Below are positions 52,234-60,882 of a stretch of DNA of 64,000 bases, piece after piece; position 1 is the stretch's first letter; every line of letters begins with the position of its first letter. A model generated the notes under the pieces. The model saw only the letters and a program-made list of their open reading frames with translations. It searched no databases and was not told where the DNA came from. The translations under genes were made by a program, and so were the position numbers. This stretch comes from JAGQIB01 sp041393395 (GTDB lineage: Bacteria; ARS69), in NCBI GenBank assembly GCA_041393395.1, contig JAWKKG010000003.1, positions 744,001-808,000 on the forward strand, read 5' to 3'.

Positions 52234-52599
52234 TTGGCGCACCCGACCCGCATTTCCACGAAGGCCGAGCTCGACTACGCGTTCCGCGAGTCCGAGGAGC
52301 GACCGGTCATCCTGTTCAAGCACAGTCTGACCTGTCCGGTCTCCACGGCCGCCTACCAGGCGTATCTCGACTTCCTGCGCGTTCACGACGTCGCGTCGTC
52401 GCTCGCGGCTCTCGTCGAGGTGCAGAACGCGCGCGACGTCTCGAACGAGATCTCGGCCCGCACCGGAATCCGGCACGAATCCCCGCAGGCACTGATGCTG
52501 CGTGGCGGCCGGGCGGTCTGGAACGCGAGCCACTGGGACATCTCGGTCGACTCCCTGCACGAGGGACTCGAGCGAGCGGCGTCGACCGAATCCCGCTAG
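52234..52599 (+). CDS. YtxJ-type monothiol bacilliredoxin
   Basis: A 121-residue thioredoxin-fold protein. FKHSLTCPVSTAAYQAY carries the single active Cys34 in the TCPxS motif of YtxJ-like bacilliredoxins; the thioredoxin-typical second Cys is missing. EVQNARDVSNEISARTGIRH and SPQALMLRGGRAVWNASHWD follow the family. YtxJ reduces mixed disulfides between proteins and bacillithiol. It starts at TTG 52234 after GGAGGCATCCCTC. It suggests that the organism makes bacillithiol or a similar thiol; no bsh gene is in the window. Confidence 0.88.
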   Translation: MAHPTRISTKAELDYAFRESEERPVILFKHSLTCPVSTAAYQAYLDFLRVHDVASSLAALVEVQNARDVSNEISARTGIRHESPQALMLRGGRAVWNASHWDISVDSLHEGLERAASTESR

Positions 52600-52612
52600 T
52601 CGCGGTCCGCGC

Positions 52613-53278
52613 GTGAGTCTCGCCGTCTCCGCGATCGTGCTTGCCGCCGGGGCGTCGCGGCGACTCGGCGCGCCCAAGGCGCTGACGCCGATCGATGGTC
52701 GACCGGCCGCGCTCCGGATCAGCGAGACGCTCGTGGCGGCCGGCGTCGACACGGGGGTGATCGTGCTCGGCGCGGACGCGACGGAACTCCGGCCGCGGCT
52801 CGAGTCGTCGCCTTATCCGATCGTCCGGAATCCCGATCCCCTCGCCGGACGAACGGGCTCGATTCAGATCGGTCTGCTCGCGCTCGCGCACGGTGGCAAC
52901 GTTGCGACCGGAACATCCGGCGCGGTCGCCCCGAGCCCGGGGTTCGACCGGGCCGTGCTGATCTGGCCTGTCGATCGGCCGCTCGCTTCCCTCGAGACGG
53001 TGCGATCACTCCTGCGTGCGGCCGCCTCCGGGGACGCCGACTGGTACGTGCCGTTCCACGAGGGACGTGGTCATCCCATCGTGCTCGCCCCCTCGGTTCT
53101 CGGGGCACTTGCCGCCGCTCCCGCGGAGCGTTCGCTGCGCGAGCTGCTGACGGAGCTCGGGGCGCGTCGGCGCGACGTTCCCGTGCCCGACGCGCTCATC
53201 CACGCGAACCTCGATACGCCGGGCGATCTGGAGCGCTGGCGGGCGCGGGGCGAGCGGCCCCCCGGCGACGAGCGCTAG
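52613..53278 (+). CDS. MobA-like nucleotidyltransferase family protein
   Basis: A 221-residue member of the MobA/MocA-like NTP-transferase group. The nucleotide-binding loop IVLAAGASRRLGAPKAL is near the N-terminus, with PDPLAGRTGSIQIGLLAL and VLIWPVDRPLASLETV downstream. MocA-like enzymes add CMP or GMP to molybdopterin, and others act on phospho-sugars. No molybdenum cofactor gene is nearby, so the substrate stays open. It starts at GTG 52613, 13 bases after the YtxJ stop. Confidence 0.84.
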   Translation: MSLAVSAIVLAAGASRRLGAPKALTPIDGRPAALRISETLVAAGVDTGVIVLGADATELRPRLESSPYPIVRNPDPLAGRTGSIQIGLLALAHGGNVATGTSGAVAPSPGFDRAVLIWPVDRPLASLETVRSLLRAAASGDADWYVPFHEGRGHPIVLAPSVLGALAAAPAERSLRELLTELGARRRDVPVPDALIHANLDTPGDLERWRARGERPPGDER

Positions 53279-53316
53279 GCCGTGCGCGACGAGATCGGCT
53301 CCCGGCCGACGCGCGG

Positions 53317-54264
53317 CTAGGGCGTTCGCGGCGGGCGAGCGTGCAGGCCGAGGTCCTGGACCGCGTCCGAGTAGGAATTTCCGTTCATCTCCCAATACGG
53401 AAGCCGCTCGGTTCCCACCAGCTGCCCCGCCTGCCCCTCGGTGTTCTCGAACGAGACGATGCGGTGCGGGGGGTTCGATTCGACGAGGAACGTCCAGGTC
53501 GGCCCGTCGACGATCTCCGCCCGGTGCTCGCGGACCTCGAACGACCCGGCGGGCACTTCGACGGTCCGGACCTTCCGCCCGACGGTCAGAGTCGCTTTCG
53601 TCCACGTGGGGGGGCGATGGGCCAGCCGCGCGTGGTCCAGCGAACGCAGCAGCGGCACGTCGACCTTCGCTCCGGGCTCCACCGCGGGCGCGGCGAAGCC
53701 GCGGGCCCAGTGGAAGAGGCCGTCCTCGAGCACCGCGCCCTCGGGGTACGAGAGCTCGACGTCGCGGTCCGCTTCGCGATCGAAGTAGCTGTGGGAGGTG
53801 GAGCGAATCGTCTCCTCCATCGGCAACAGCTGGTGGTACGCGTGGCCGCACCACTCCTGCGCGGAGAACGATACCTTCATCGGGGACCCGGCCGGACGCC
53901 CGCGAAACGGGGTCACCGCGTAGAACGTGGAGGTCATCAGGTTGTAGTCGTACAGACCCGTGGCGAAATCACGGACGAGATTCAGCTTCATCACCGGGAA
54001 CTCGTCCGACGCCGGGTGCACCCCGGGATCCGCCTTCACACGCGCCTCGTCGGAGAACGTCTCGGTCACGAAGATCGCCACGGCGGTCCCCTGGCGAAGC
54101 TCGCCGTACCGGGGAAACACGAGATCGTACGACGCGAGCTCCGCGCGTCCGTCCCCCCAGTGCGCCCAGAAGTCGTCGCCGAACGAGAGATCCGACGCCT
54201 CCGCCGACGGTCCGAGCAGTCCACTCACCGCCAGCAACACGATCGAGAGTCCGAGAATCGCCAT
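53317..54264 (-). CDS. secreted protein of unknown function
   Basis: A 315-residue protein with a signal peptide (MAILGLSIVLLAVSGLLGPS). I do not recognise the fold. The mature chain is rich in aromatic beta-strands (FWAHWGDGRAELASYDLVFP, VTETFSDEARVKADPG, WCGHAYHQLLPM). It is preceded by AGGAGGCCCTC, which decides the start over an ATG nine codons upstream. It converges with the MobA-like gene. The intergenic region with the next gene holds divergent promoter-like DNA. Confidence 0.78.
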   Translation of the reverse strand: MAILGLSIVLLAVSGLLGPSAEASDLSFGDDFWAHWGDGRAELASYDLVFPRYGELRQGTAVAIFVTETFSDEARVKADPGVHPASDEFPVMKLNLVRDFATGLYDYNLMTSTFYAVTPFRGRPAGSPMKVSFSAQEWCGHAYHQLLPMEETIRSTSHSYFDREADRDVELSYPEGAVLEDGLFHWARGFAAPAVEPGAKVDVPLLRSLDHARLAHRPPTWTKATLTVGRKVRTVEVPAGSFEVREHRAEIVDGPTWTFLVESNPPHRIVSFENTEGQAGQLVGTERLPYWEMNGNSYSDAVQDLGLHARPPRTP

Positions 54265-54348
54265 GAGGGCCTCCTTGCCTTCGTGAAGCACATTCTACGG
54301 TCCTCCTGGCGGGTCGTCCCGTCGTGGTACGAAAAATGTGCCTGTACG

Positions 54349-54378
54349 TTGACCAAAGGGGATCGCGGAAGGCATGGT
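54349..54378 (+). promoter_or_regulatory. promoter of the FMN reductase gene
   Basis: TTGACC (54349-54354, five of six) and CATGGT (54373-54378) are 18 bases apart. The -10 is weak, with three of six consensus bases. Confidence 0.35.
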
Positions 54379-54407
54379 CGGCGGGGCGACGACCACGGAG
54401 GCCGGTC

Positions 54408-55016
54408 TTGAGCGATCTTTCGCGACCCCTGCACATCGCCGCGCTCTGCGGGAGTCTCCGCGGAGCACGGAGCACCACGCGGAGGGCACTGGACGTCGTG
54501 GCGGACGAGATCCTGGCGTCCGGCGCGACGATCGATCTCGTGGATCCCGCGGCGCTGCCGCTTCCGTTCCGCGAGGCGTCCGGGTGGGAGAACCACGCGG
54601 GGACCGTCGAGTTGCGCGAGCGCGTCTCCCGGGCCGACGCATTGCTGCTCGGGACGCCCGAGTACCACAACTCGTTCAGCGGTGTTCTGAAGAACGTGCT
54701 CGACCTGCTCGGAGCGGACCAACTGCGCGGCAAGCTGTTCGGTCTCCTGGGGGTCGGGGGCGGGGCGTACGGCGCGCTCAACGCACTCGGTCATCTCCGC
54801 TACGTCGTGCGTGGCGTGGGCGGCTGGAGTCTTCCGGCGCAGGTCAGCGTGGCGAACTCGGGCCAGGCGTTCGCAGACGGGCGAGCGGTGGACCCGGAGC
54901 TGGACCAGCGTCTGCGCGCCTTCGGGAAGGAGCTCGTACGATTCGCCCGCCTCCACGCGCTGGAGCCGAGCCTCGAAGCCGGCCTGATCCGGGTGATCGA
55001 CCGGGCGCCGGAGTAG
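54408..55016 (+). CDS. NADPH-dependent FMN reductase
   Basis: A 202-residue flavodoxin-fold reductase of the SsuE/chromate-reductase group. The FMN phosphate loop is IAALCGSLRGARSTT, and the isoalloxazine-contacting loop is GTPEYHNSFSGVLKNVLDLL, a strong family signature. GKLFGLLGVGGGAYGALNAL follows. Such enzymes supply reduced flavin or reduce quinones and metals. It starts at TTG 54408 behind GGAGGCCGGTC; an upstream ATG has no ribosome-binding site. The next plus-strand DNA holds a terminator-like repeat at 55152. Confidence 0.9.
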   Translation: MSDLSRPLHIAALCGSLRGARSTTRRALDVVADEILASGATIDLVDPAALPLPFREASGWENHAGTVELRERVSRADALLLGTPEYHNSFSGVLKNVLDLLGADQLRGKLFGLLGVGGGAYGALNALGHLRYVVRGVGGWSLPAQVSVANSGQAFADGRAVDPELDQRLRAFGKELVRFARLHALEPSLEAGLIRVIDRAPE

Positions 55017-55151
55017 GTCCGGCTCTCGACCCGCCGGACTGCGTGAACGGGGGGCGGCCCGCGCATCTCTCCACGAAGCCGCCGCCGACCCTGCGGGGTC
55101 GAGGACGCCGATTTCCTCCGGGATTTGTTGGGAGACGTTGACCGGGGATCG

Positions 55152-55184
55152 GCCGGGGGTGGCCCGCGAGGGTCACCCCCCGGC
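55152..55184. terminator. probable bidirectional terminator between FMN reductase and proS
   Basis: GCCGGGGGTG pairs with CACCCCCCGGC, with one bulged C and a 12-base loop, then TCGTTT. It lies between converging stops at 55016 and 55213. Confidence 0.45.
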
Positions 55185-55212
55185 TCGTTTCAACCGACGG
55201 TCCGCGGGGCGA

Positions 55213-56751
55213 TCAGTAGGCCTGCGCGAACAGCGCGAGCGTCTTCGTTTCTCGCCCGCTGATCAGGCAACGGCCCGGCGAATCCGGCTGCTCCAGCGGC
55301 AGGCAGCGCACCGACGCCTTCGTTTCGCCCTGGATCTTCTCCTCCGCCGCGGCGTCCGGCTCGAAGTAGGCCCGCACGAAGCCTCCGTCCTTCTCCAGAA
55401 TCGCCTTCAGCTCGTCGTACGTCGTCGCGGTGCGCGTGTTCGCCTCGCGGAACTCTCGTGCCCGGGCGAGCAGTGCGTCGTGCATCGCATCGAGGCGTCC
55501 CCGCAGCCAGGTGGCGGAGAGCTCGCCGACGTTGACGATCTGCTTCTCGCGGTCGAGGCGGCTCTTCAGCACGAGCGTGCCGGCATCGACGTCCCGCGGA
55601 CCGACCTCGAGGCGGAACGGCACGCCACGCTGTTCCCAGTGGAAGTGCTTCTCTCCGGGGCGGGCATCGCGCCAGTCCACGGCGATCCGCTGGTGCGTGA
55701 TCGGGTCGTGGAAGTAGTGCTCGATCTCCTGACTTGCCGAGCGGCCCTGCGCTGCCTCGACCTCGGCGTCGCCGACGAGCGCGCGCATCGCGCGGGTCAC
55801 GAAGTCCCGAACTTTCGCGCGCTCCTCGTCGGAGCGGAAGATCGGCACGATGGCTGCGACGACGGGGGCGACACGCGGGGGCAGGACGAGTCCCTCGTCG
55901 TCGGAGTGCGCCATGATGAGCGCGCCGATCAGACGCGTGGAGACGCCCCAGCTCGTCGTCCAGCAGAAGTGCTGCTGCTGGTCCTTGCCGAGGTACTTGA
56001 TGTCGAACGCCTTCGCGAAGTTCTGGCCGAGGTTGTGCGACGTGCCGCACTGCAGCGCCTTGCCGTCCTGCATCAGGCCTTCGATCGTGTAGGTCACGTC
56101 GGCGCCGGGGAACTTCTCGCGATCGGTCTTGCGGCCCCGCACCACCGGCACCGCGAGCGCTTCCTCCGCGAAGGACGCGTAGACGTCGAGCATGCGGCGA
56201 GTCTCGTCCTCCGCCTCCTCGTACGTCGCGTGGGCCGTATGCCCCTCCTGCCACAGGAACTCCGCCGTGCGCAGGAAGAGTCGCGTACGCATCTCCCAGC
56301 GCATCACGTTCGCCCACTGGTTGATGAGCACGGGAAGATCGCGCCAGCTCTGGATCCAGTCGGAGTACATCGCGCCGATCACCGTCTCGGACGTGGGCCG
56401 GATGATCAGCGGTTCCTCGAGCGGGCTCGCGGGCCGCAGGTTTCCGTCATCCCCCTTTTCGAGGCGCGAGTGCGTGACGACCGCGCACTCCAGCGCGAAT
56501 CCCTCGACGTGCTGCGCCTCCCGCGAGAGGAAGCTCTGCGGGATGAGCAGGGGGAAGTACGCGTTCACGTGACCGGTCGCCTTGAAGCGACGATCGAGAT
56601 CGCGCTGGATCGCCTCCCAGATCGCGAACCCGTCCGGGCGGATCACCATGCAACCGCGCACGGGGCTGTAGTCCGCGAGCTGCGCGGCCTTGATGACGTC
56701 GAGGTACCACTGCGCGTAGTCCTCGGCCCGCGCCTTGATGTTCTTGGCCAT
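55213..56751 (-). CDS. proS: prolyl-tRNA synthetase, archaeal/eukaryotic-like (type 3)
   Basis: A 512-residue class II synthetase that charges tRNA-Pro. The archaeal-like form begins directly with AKNIKARAEDYAQWYLDVI. Class II motif 2 segments are RPTSETVIGAMYSDWIQSWR and RWEMRTRLFLRTAEFLWQEG; the HTAHATYEEAEDE segment follows. The anticodon-binding domain and a C-terminal domain ending in a conserved Tyr (ALFAQAY) replace the editing insert of the usual bacterial enzyme. GGAGGAAAC precedes the ATG. A TTGACC-17-TCGAAT promoter lies 90 bases upstream. Type 3 ProRS is found in scattered bacterial phyla, so transfer need not be recent. Confidence 0.96.
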   Translation of the reverse strand: MAKNIKARAEDYAQWYLDVIKAAQLADYSPVRGCMVIRPDGFAIWEAIQRDLDRRFKATGHVNAYFPLLIPQSFLSREAQHVEGFALECAVVTHSRLEKGDDGNLRPASPLEEPLIIRPTSETVIGAMYSDWIQSWRDLPVLINQWANVMRWEMRTRLFLRTAEFLWQEGHTAHATYEEAEDETRRMLDVYASFAEEALAVPVVRGRKTDREKFPGADVTYTIEGLMQDGKALQCGTSHNLGQNFAKAFDIKYLGKDQQQHFCWTTSWGVSTRLIGALIMAHSDDEGLVLPPRVAPVVAAIVPIFRSDEERAKVRDFVTRAMRALVGDAEVEAAQGRSASQEIEHYFHDPITHQRIAVDWRDARPGEKHFHWEQRGVPFRLEVGPRDVDAGTLVLKSRLDREKQIVNVGELSATWLRGRLDAMHDALLARAREFREANTRTATTYDELKAILEKDGGFVRAYFEPDAAAEEKIQGETKASVRCLPLEQPDSPGRCLISGRETKTLALFAQAY

Positions 56752-56846
56752 GTTTCCTCCGGGAAAGCGGCGGGACGCGGGGTTTCCGGATCGGGCCGGA
56801 CAGCGAACGCGCCGTCGGACGGGCCTCGATGGGAACGAGGGCGGCG

Positions 56847-56875
56847 ATTCGACCACGCCGAACGCGCGCGGTCAA
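56847..56875 (-). promoter_or_regulatory. promoter of proS
   Basis: On the minus strand, TTGACC (56875-56870) and TCGAAT (56852-56847) are 17 bases apart, matching five and four of six consensus bases. The start would be near 56840, giving a 90-base leader. Confidence 0.55.
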
Positions 56876-56894
56876 CCGGGGGCTCCTCGACGCG

Positions 56895-59489
56895 TCACTG
56901 CCCCCCGGGCGTCGCCCACTCCCCGGTCGACGGCGAGGACGAGGGCCGCCGGCGGCCACTCTCGGGGTCCTCGGCCGCCGCGTGCGCCTCCCGGCGCTTC
57001 GGGTGGGACTCCGGGTAGTGGAGCGCGTAGATGCGATCCGCCTCGCGAAACGCGCGACGCGCGTCGTCCGTCCGTCCTCGTTCCAGCAGTACCTGCCCGA
57101 GGCGGAACCACGCGACGGCCGTCCGGGGATGGTCGTCCCCGAGGACTCGACGGAGGTGGGCGAGGGACTCCCGCGCGAGCGACTCGGCTCGCGCGTCGTG
57201 CCCGAGCCCGAGCTCGGCGAGGGACAGCGATCCCAGGGTGTAGCCGAGGTACGGATGGTCGGGGGGAAGGTCCTTGCGATTCGATTCCAGCACGCGCTCG
57301 AACTCCGCTCTCGCTTCCGCGTAGTGTCCCGTCTCCAGCTGCACGACAGCGAGATTGTGACGGGCGAGCGACACCGACGGCGTGTCCTCGCCGTAGATCT
57401 GGCGGAACATGTCCACGGACCGCAGCGCGAGCGACTCGGCCTCCGCCCACCGGTGCATGCGCCCTCGTGCCATGGCGAGATGCGTGAGCGCGATCGCGAC
57501 GTCGTAGTGGGGACCCGCGTGCACCCGCTCCTGGATCGCGAGCGCCCGCTCGTAGAGCTCCTGGCTCTCCGAGTACTCGCCCTCGGCCGAGAGCACGTAC
57601 GCGAGACTCATGATCGACCAGGCGTAGTCGTCGTTCTCTTCCCCGTTCACCGCGAGGAACACCTCGCTCGCGCGCCGGAAGTTCTCTTCCGCGCCGGCGA
57701 GATCGCCGAGGGCCTGGAGGTTCACGGCGAGCCCGCCGCGGGCGTCGGCCGTCTCGACGTCGCCCGGCCCGAGCGTCGCCTCGAGAATCGATACGGAACG
57801 CTCGGCGACCAGTCTTGCCCCCTCGTAGTCGCCCACGCCGTGCAACGCAGTGGCGAGGGCGGTGAGCGTGCGCCCTACGTCCGCGTGCTCCGCCCCGAGG
57901 GATCGCTCGCGGATCTGCAGCGATTCGCGGAGCACTTCGGCGGCTCGCTCGTACTGATCCACCGCGTTGTACGCGGAGCCGAGCACCGCGAGCATCCGAC
58001 CGAGAACGTCGGGCTCGTCCTGCAGATCCTCCTGCACCCGTTCGGTTCCGCGGTCGAGGAGCTCGCGCACCGTCACGTTCTCGCCGGAAGTCTCGGTGGG
58101 GCTCGCCTCCACGAACAGATTCTCGAGGAGGTCGGAGACCCGACTCGCGGTCTCGGCCTCGCGGTGGGCGCGTCCCGCTTCCTCGCGGGCGAGCTCCTCG
58201 GCGGCCAGCGCCCGGTCGCGTTCACGCGACGCCTCGGCGGAAATACGCGCCAGTGCAACGGTGAAAACCGCGAGGGTGACGAACAGCAGGGCGGCCGAAC
58301 CGACGGCCAGACGGTGCCGTCGGACGAACTTGCCGGCCCGGTATCCGAACGTGTCCGGGCGTGCGGTGACGGGGTGTCCCTCGAGGTGGCGTCGCAGGTC
58401 CTCCGCGAAGGCGTCGACCGAACCGTAGCGACGGTCCGGCTCCTTCCGCAGCGCCTTCAGCACGACGTTGTCGAGATCTCCCGCGAGTCGACGGGCGAGG
58501 CGATCGGCGCCGGGACCTTCCGGGACGGCGAGGCTCGGTCGTCGCGGGAACTCCTCGCGCAGCACGCGACGGATCTCGAGATAGCGGTGCGTCTCGAAGC
58601 GATAGGGAAGCACCCCGGTGAGCAGCTCGAACAGGAGGACGCCGAGCGAGTAGATGTCCGTGCGCGTATCGACGTTCCCGGACCCGTCTGCCTGCTCCGG
58701 ACTCATGTACTCCGGCGTTCCGATCAGGTGTCCTTCCTGGGTCAGGGCCGGCTCGTCGGTGCCGGACTCGCTCGTGGCCTTCGCGATGCCGAAGTCGATG
58801 ATCTTCGGCTGGGCACGGCCGTCCGCCTGCGTGACGAGGATGTTCGACGGCTTGAGGTCGCGGTGGATGATGCCGCGTCGATGGGCGTGACTGATCGCGT
58901 CGCAGACGAGACGGAACAGCTCGAGGCGGGCCTCCACGTCCAGGCCTTCGTTCCGGCAGTAATCCGTGATCGGCGATCCGTCCACGGCCTCCATGACGAA
59001 GTAGGGACGTCCGGCGGCGTCGGCGCCCGCGTCGAGCACGCGGGCGATCCCGGGATGCTCCATGCGCGCGAGCGCCCGCCGCTCGGACTCGAACCGCGCG
59101 ACGACGCGGTCCGTGTCCAGACCGCGACGGATCAGCTTGAGCGCGACCTCGCGCCGGATCGGCGTCTCCTGGCGCGCGCGGTAGACCACGCCCATGCCGC
59201 CCTCGCCCAGGATCCCCACGATCTGCCAGGGGCCGATGTGCTCGGGGATCGCCGGGGGCACGATGCCCTCGGGAACGCCCGCGAGAACGTCGCCGATGTC
59301 GCGCTCGAGCGCGCCGTCCTCCAGGATCGAGGGGGACTCGCTGTCATGCGGGAGGAGGGATTCGATCTCGCGACGGAGGTCGTCATCCTCGCCGCACTCG
59401 CGATCCAGGAATGCCGCGCGCGCTGCCGGCGGAAGCTCTCTCGCTGCGAGCAGCAACCGCTTGACCCGTTCGTAGCGTTCGGGGTCCAT
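56895..59489 (-). CDS. transmembrane Ser/Thr protein kinase with TPR sensor region
   Basis: An 864-residue kinase. A short N-terminal region (about 1-75) precedes the kinase domain at about 85-370. This has a glycine loop GEGGMGVVYRA (from Gly95), the catalytic HRDLKPSNILV (His209, Asp211), DFGIAKA, and GTPEYMSPEQADG. A single transmembrane helix lies near 393-416 (AALLFVTLAVFTVALARI). Residues about 460-840 are TPR helices (EQYERAAEVLRESLQIRERS-like, YEGARLVAERSVSILEATLG). The kinase probably signals to the sigma factor encoded upstream: the genes overlap by ATGA. Its targets are not evident. Confidence 0.93.
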   Translation of the reverse strand: MDPERYERVKRLLLAARELPPAARAAFLDRECGEDDDLRREIESLLPHDSESPSILEDGALERDIGDVLAGVPEGIVPPAIPEHIGPWQIVGILGEGGMGVVYRARQETPIRREVALKLIRRGLDTDRVVARFESERRALARMEHPGIARVLDAGADAAGRPYFVMEAVDGSPITDYCRNEGLDVEARLELFRLVCDAISHAHRRGIIHRDLKPSNILVTQADGRAQPKIIDFGIAKATSESGTDEPALTQEGHLIGTPEYMSPEQADGSGNVDTRTDIYSLGVLLFELLTGVLPYRFETHRYLEIRRVLREEFPRRPSLAVPEGPGADRLARRLAGDLDNVVLKALRKEPDRRYGSVDAFAEDLRRHLEGHPVTARPDTFGYRAGKFVRRHRLAVGSAALLFVTLAVFTVALARISAEASRERDRALAAEELAREEAGRAHREAETASRVSDLLENLFVEASPTETSGENVTVRELLDRGTERVQEDLQDEPDVLGRMLAVLGSAYNAVDQYERAAEVLRESLQIRERSLGAEHADVGRTLTALATALHGVGDYEGARLVAERSVSILEATLGPGDVETADARGGLAVNLQALGDLAGAEENFRRASEVFLAVNGEENDDYAWSIMSLAYVLSAEGEYSESQELYERALAIQERVHAGPHYDVAIALTHLAMARGRMHRWAEAESLALRSVDMFRQIYGEDTPSVSLARHNLAVVQLETGHYAEARAEFERVLESNRKDLPPDHPYLGYTLGSLSLAELGLGHDARAESLARESLAHLRRVLGDDHPRTAVAWFRLGQVLLERGRTDDARRAFREADRIYALHYPESHPKRREAHAAAEDPESGRRRPSSSPSTGEWATPGGQ

Positions 59490-60055
59490 CAGTTCTCGCC
59501 GAGCTCCCGACCGAGCCACATCCGGGCCATGGCCCAGTCCCCGTCCACGGTCCGCTTGGAGACGTCGAGAACGTGGGCGATCTCCGCGATCTTCATGCCC
59601 GCGAACACCTTGAGCTCCACGACGCGCGCAGCCCGCTCGTCCACTCGCGCGAACTTTTCCAGCGCCTCGTTCAGCGCGAGCACTTCGAACTCGCGTCCCG
59701 CGGCTTCGCCGAACGACTCGTCGAGCGTGACGCGCTGCATGCCGCCGCCGCGCTTTGCGGCCTGATGCTTGCGCGCGTGGTCCACCAGGATCTGACGCAT
59801 CGCCCGGGCCGCGATCCCGAGGAAGTGCGCGCGGTCCTGCCACTCCACCCGGGTGTCGTCCACGAGCTTCAGATAGGCCTCGTGGACAAGGGCGGTCGGC
59901 TGGAGTGTGTGCCCCGATCGCTCGCGCCGCATGAGACTCTCGGCCAGGCGGTGGAGCTCCGGGTACAGGAGACCGAGCAGCTTCTCGGTGACTGCCGGCG
60001 CGTCCTCGCCGGCGGCCTGCATGGCGCGGAGCGTGCGAGTGAAGTCCTCGGACAT
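59489..60055 (-). CDS. ECF-like sigma-70 factor (TIGR02999 type)
   Basis: A 188-residue RNA polymerase sigma factor. Region 2 spans about residues 25-95 (LYPELHRLAESLMRRERSGH, HEAYLKLVDDTRVEWQDRAH, RQILVDHARKHQAAKRGGGM). Region 4 is at about 130-185 (LKVFAGMKIAEIAHVLDVSK, RTVDGDWAMARMWLGREL), including the helix-turn-helix. Factors of this group lie next to TPR kinases and are controlled by phosphorylation rather than an anti-sigma factor (family-level knowledge). It overlaps the kinase ATG by four bases. A TGCTAACCT extended -10 is upstream. Confidence 0.93.
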   Translation of the reverse strand: MSEDFTRTLRAMQAAGEDAPAVTEKLLGLLYPELHRLAESLMRRERSGHTLQPTALVHEAYLKLVDDTRVEWQDRAHFLGIAARAMRQILVDHARKHQAAKRGGGMQRVTLDESFGEAAGREFEVLALNEALEKFARVDERAARVVELKVFAGMKIAEIAHVLDVSKRTVDGDWAMARMWLGRELGEN

Positions 60056-60085
60056 GTCGGCCTTTCGGGGGAGATGATCGGCGGC

Positions 60086-60094
60086 AGGTTAGCA
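60086..60094 (-). promoter_or_regulatory. extended -10 promoter of the sigma/kinase operon
   Basis: TGCTAACCT on the minus strand lies about 30 bases before the ATG of the sigma gene and matches the TGCTAnnnT pattern found elsewhere. Confidence 0.38.
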
Positions 60095-60135
60095 CGGATC
60101 CGACGGCAGCGAACGTGCGGGGGGACGGACTCCGT

Positions 60136-60870
60136 CTAGTCGTCGAACAGCGGGCCCCAGGATGGTGCGGCTTCCTGGGAGCCGGCGGCCTCCTCGGGTG
60201 GTTCGAGACATCTCTCGTCGTCGTTCGCCGGGGAGTTCACGTGTCGGCTCACGGCGAACATCTCCATGTCGTTCGCGGCGTACGGCTCGAGGAGCGGAAG
60301 CAGTTCCTGCTCCGTTCGCTCCGGATCGATCCACGCGTCGCGTCGCCGGGGATCCAGGATCATCGGCATTCGATCGTGGACCGTGGACAGCAACTCGTTC
60401 GGCGGTCCCGTCACGATCGTGCAGGACTCGACGACGTGTCCGTCCGGGGCACGCCAGGCGTCCCACAGCCCGGCGAACGTGAACGCGTCGCCGGAGCGCA
60501 GGCGGATGTAGTGGGGCACCTTCGGGCGGCCCGCGCCGACGTCGCGCCACTCGTAGAACCCGTCGGCGATCACCGCGCACCGGCGACTCCGGAACGACTC
60601 GCGAAACGTCGGCTTCGTCGCGAGTGTCTCGCGACGTGCGTTGATGGTGCGCGCACCGCTCGAGAGGTCCTTCGCCCAGTTCGGAACGAGTCCCCAGCGG
60701 AGCGACGTCATCTCGAGCGGTTCCGATCCCCGCCGGCGCAGCACCGGGACGGGCTGGGTGGGAGCGATGTTCCAGCGCGGAGCGAGGTCGGCGAAGATCA
60801 GGTCCTCGGCGATCTCGAGCGCTCGCGCCAGATCCTCGCGTTGCGTGATGAGGGAATACCGTCCGCACAT
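60136..60870 (-). CDS. SOS response-associated peptidase / abasic-site protein (HMCES/YedK)
   Basis: A 244-residue SRAP-domain protein that links covalently to abasic sites in single-stranded DNA through Cys2. The start MCGRYSLI puts Cys2 in place after Met removal. NARRET (the conserved Asn), GFYEW (the catalytic Glu) and the VHDRMPMI segment with its His complete the active site. The last 25 residues are a variable tail. It follows the pterin dehydratase gene by 12 bases on the same strand. Confidence 0.94.
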   Translation of the reverse strand: MCGRYSLITQREDLARALEIAEDLIFADLAPRWNIAPTQPVPVLRRRGSEPLEMTSLRWGLVPNWAKDLSSGARTINARRETLATKPTFRESFRSRRCAVIADGFYEWRDVGAGRPKVPHYIRLRSGDAFTFAGLWDAWRAPDGHVVESCTIVTGPPNELLSTVHDRMPMILDPRRRDAWIDPERTEQELLPLLEPYAANDMEMFAVSRHVNSPANDDERCLEPPEEAAGSQEAAPSWGPLFDD

Positions 60871-60882
60871 GACCGCGATCCG

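Noticed and set aside
52613..53278. Calling the gene mobA or mocA
   Set aside because: The family loop is present, but no molybdenum cofactor gene is nearby, and the substrate cannot be read from sequence.
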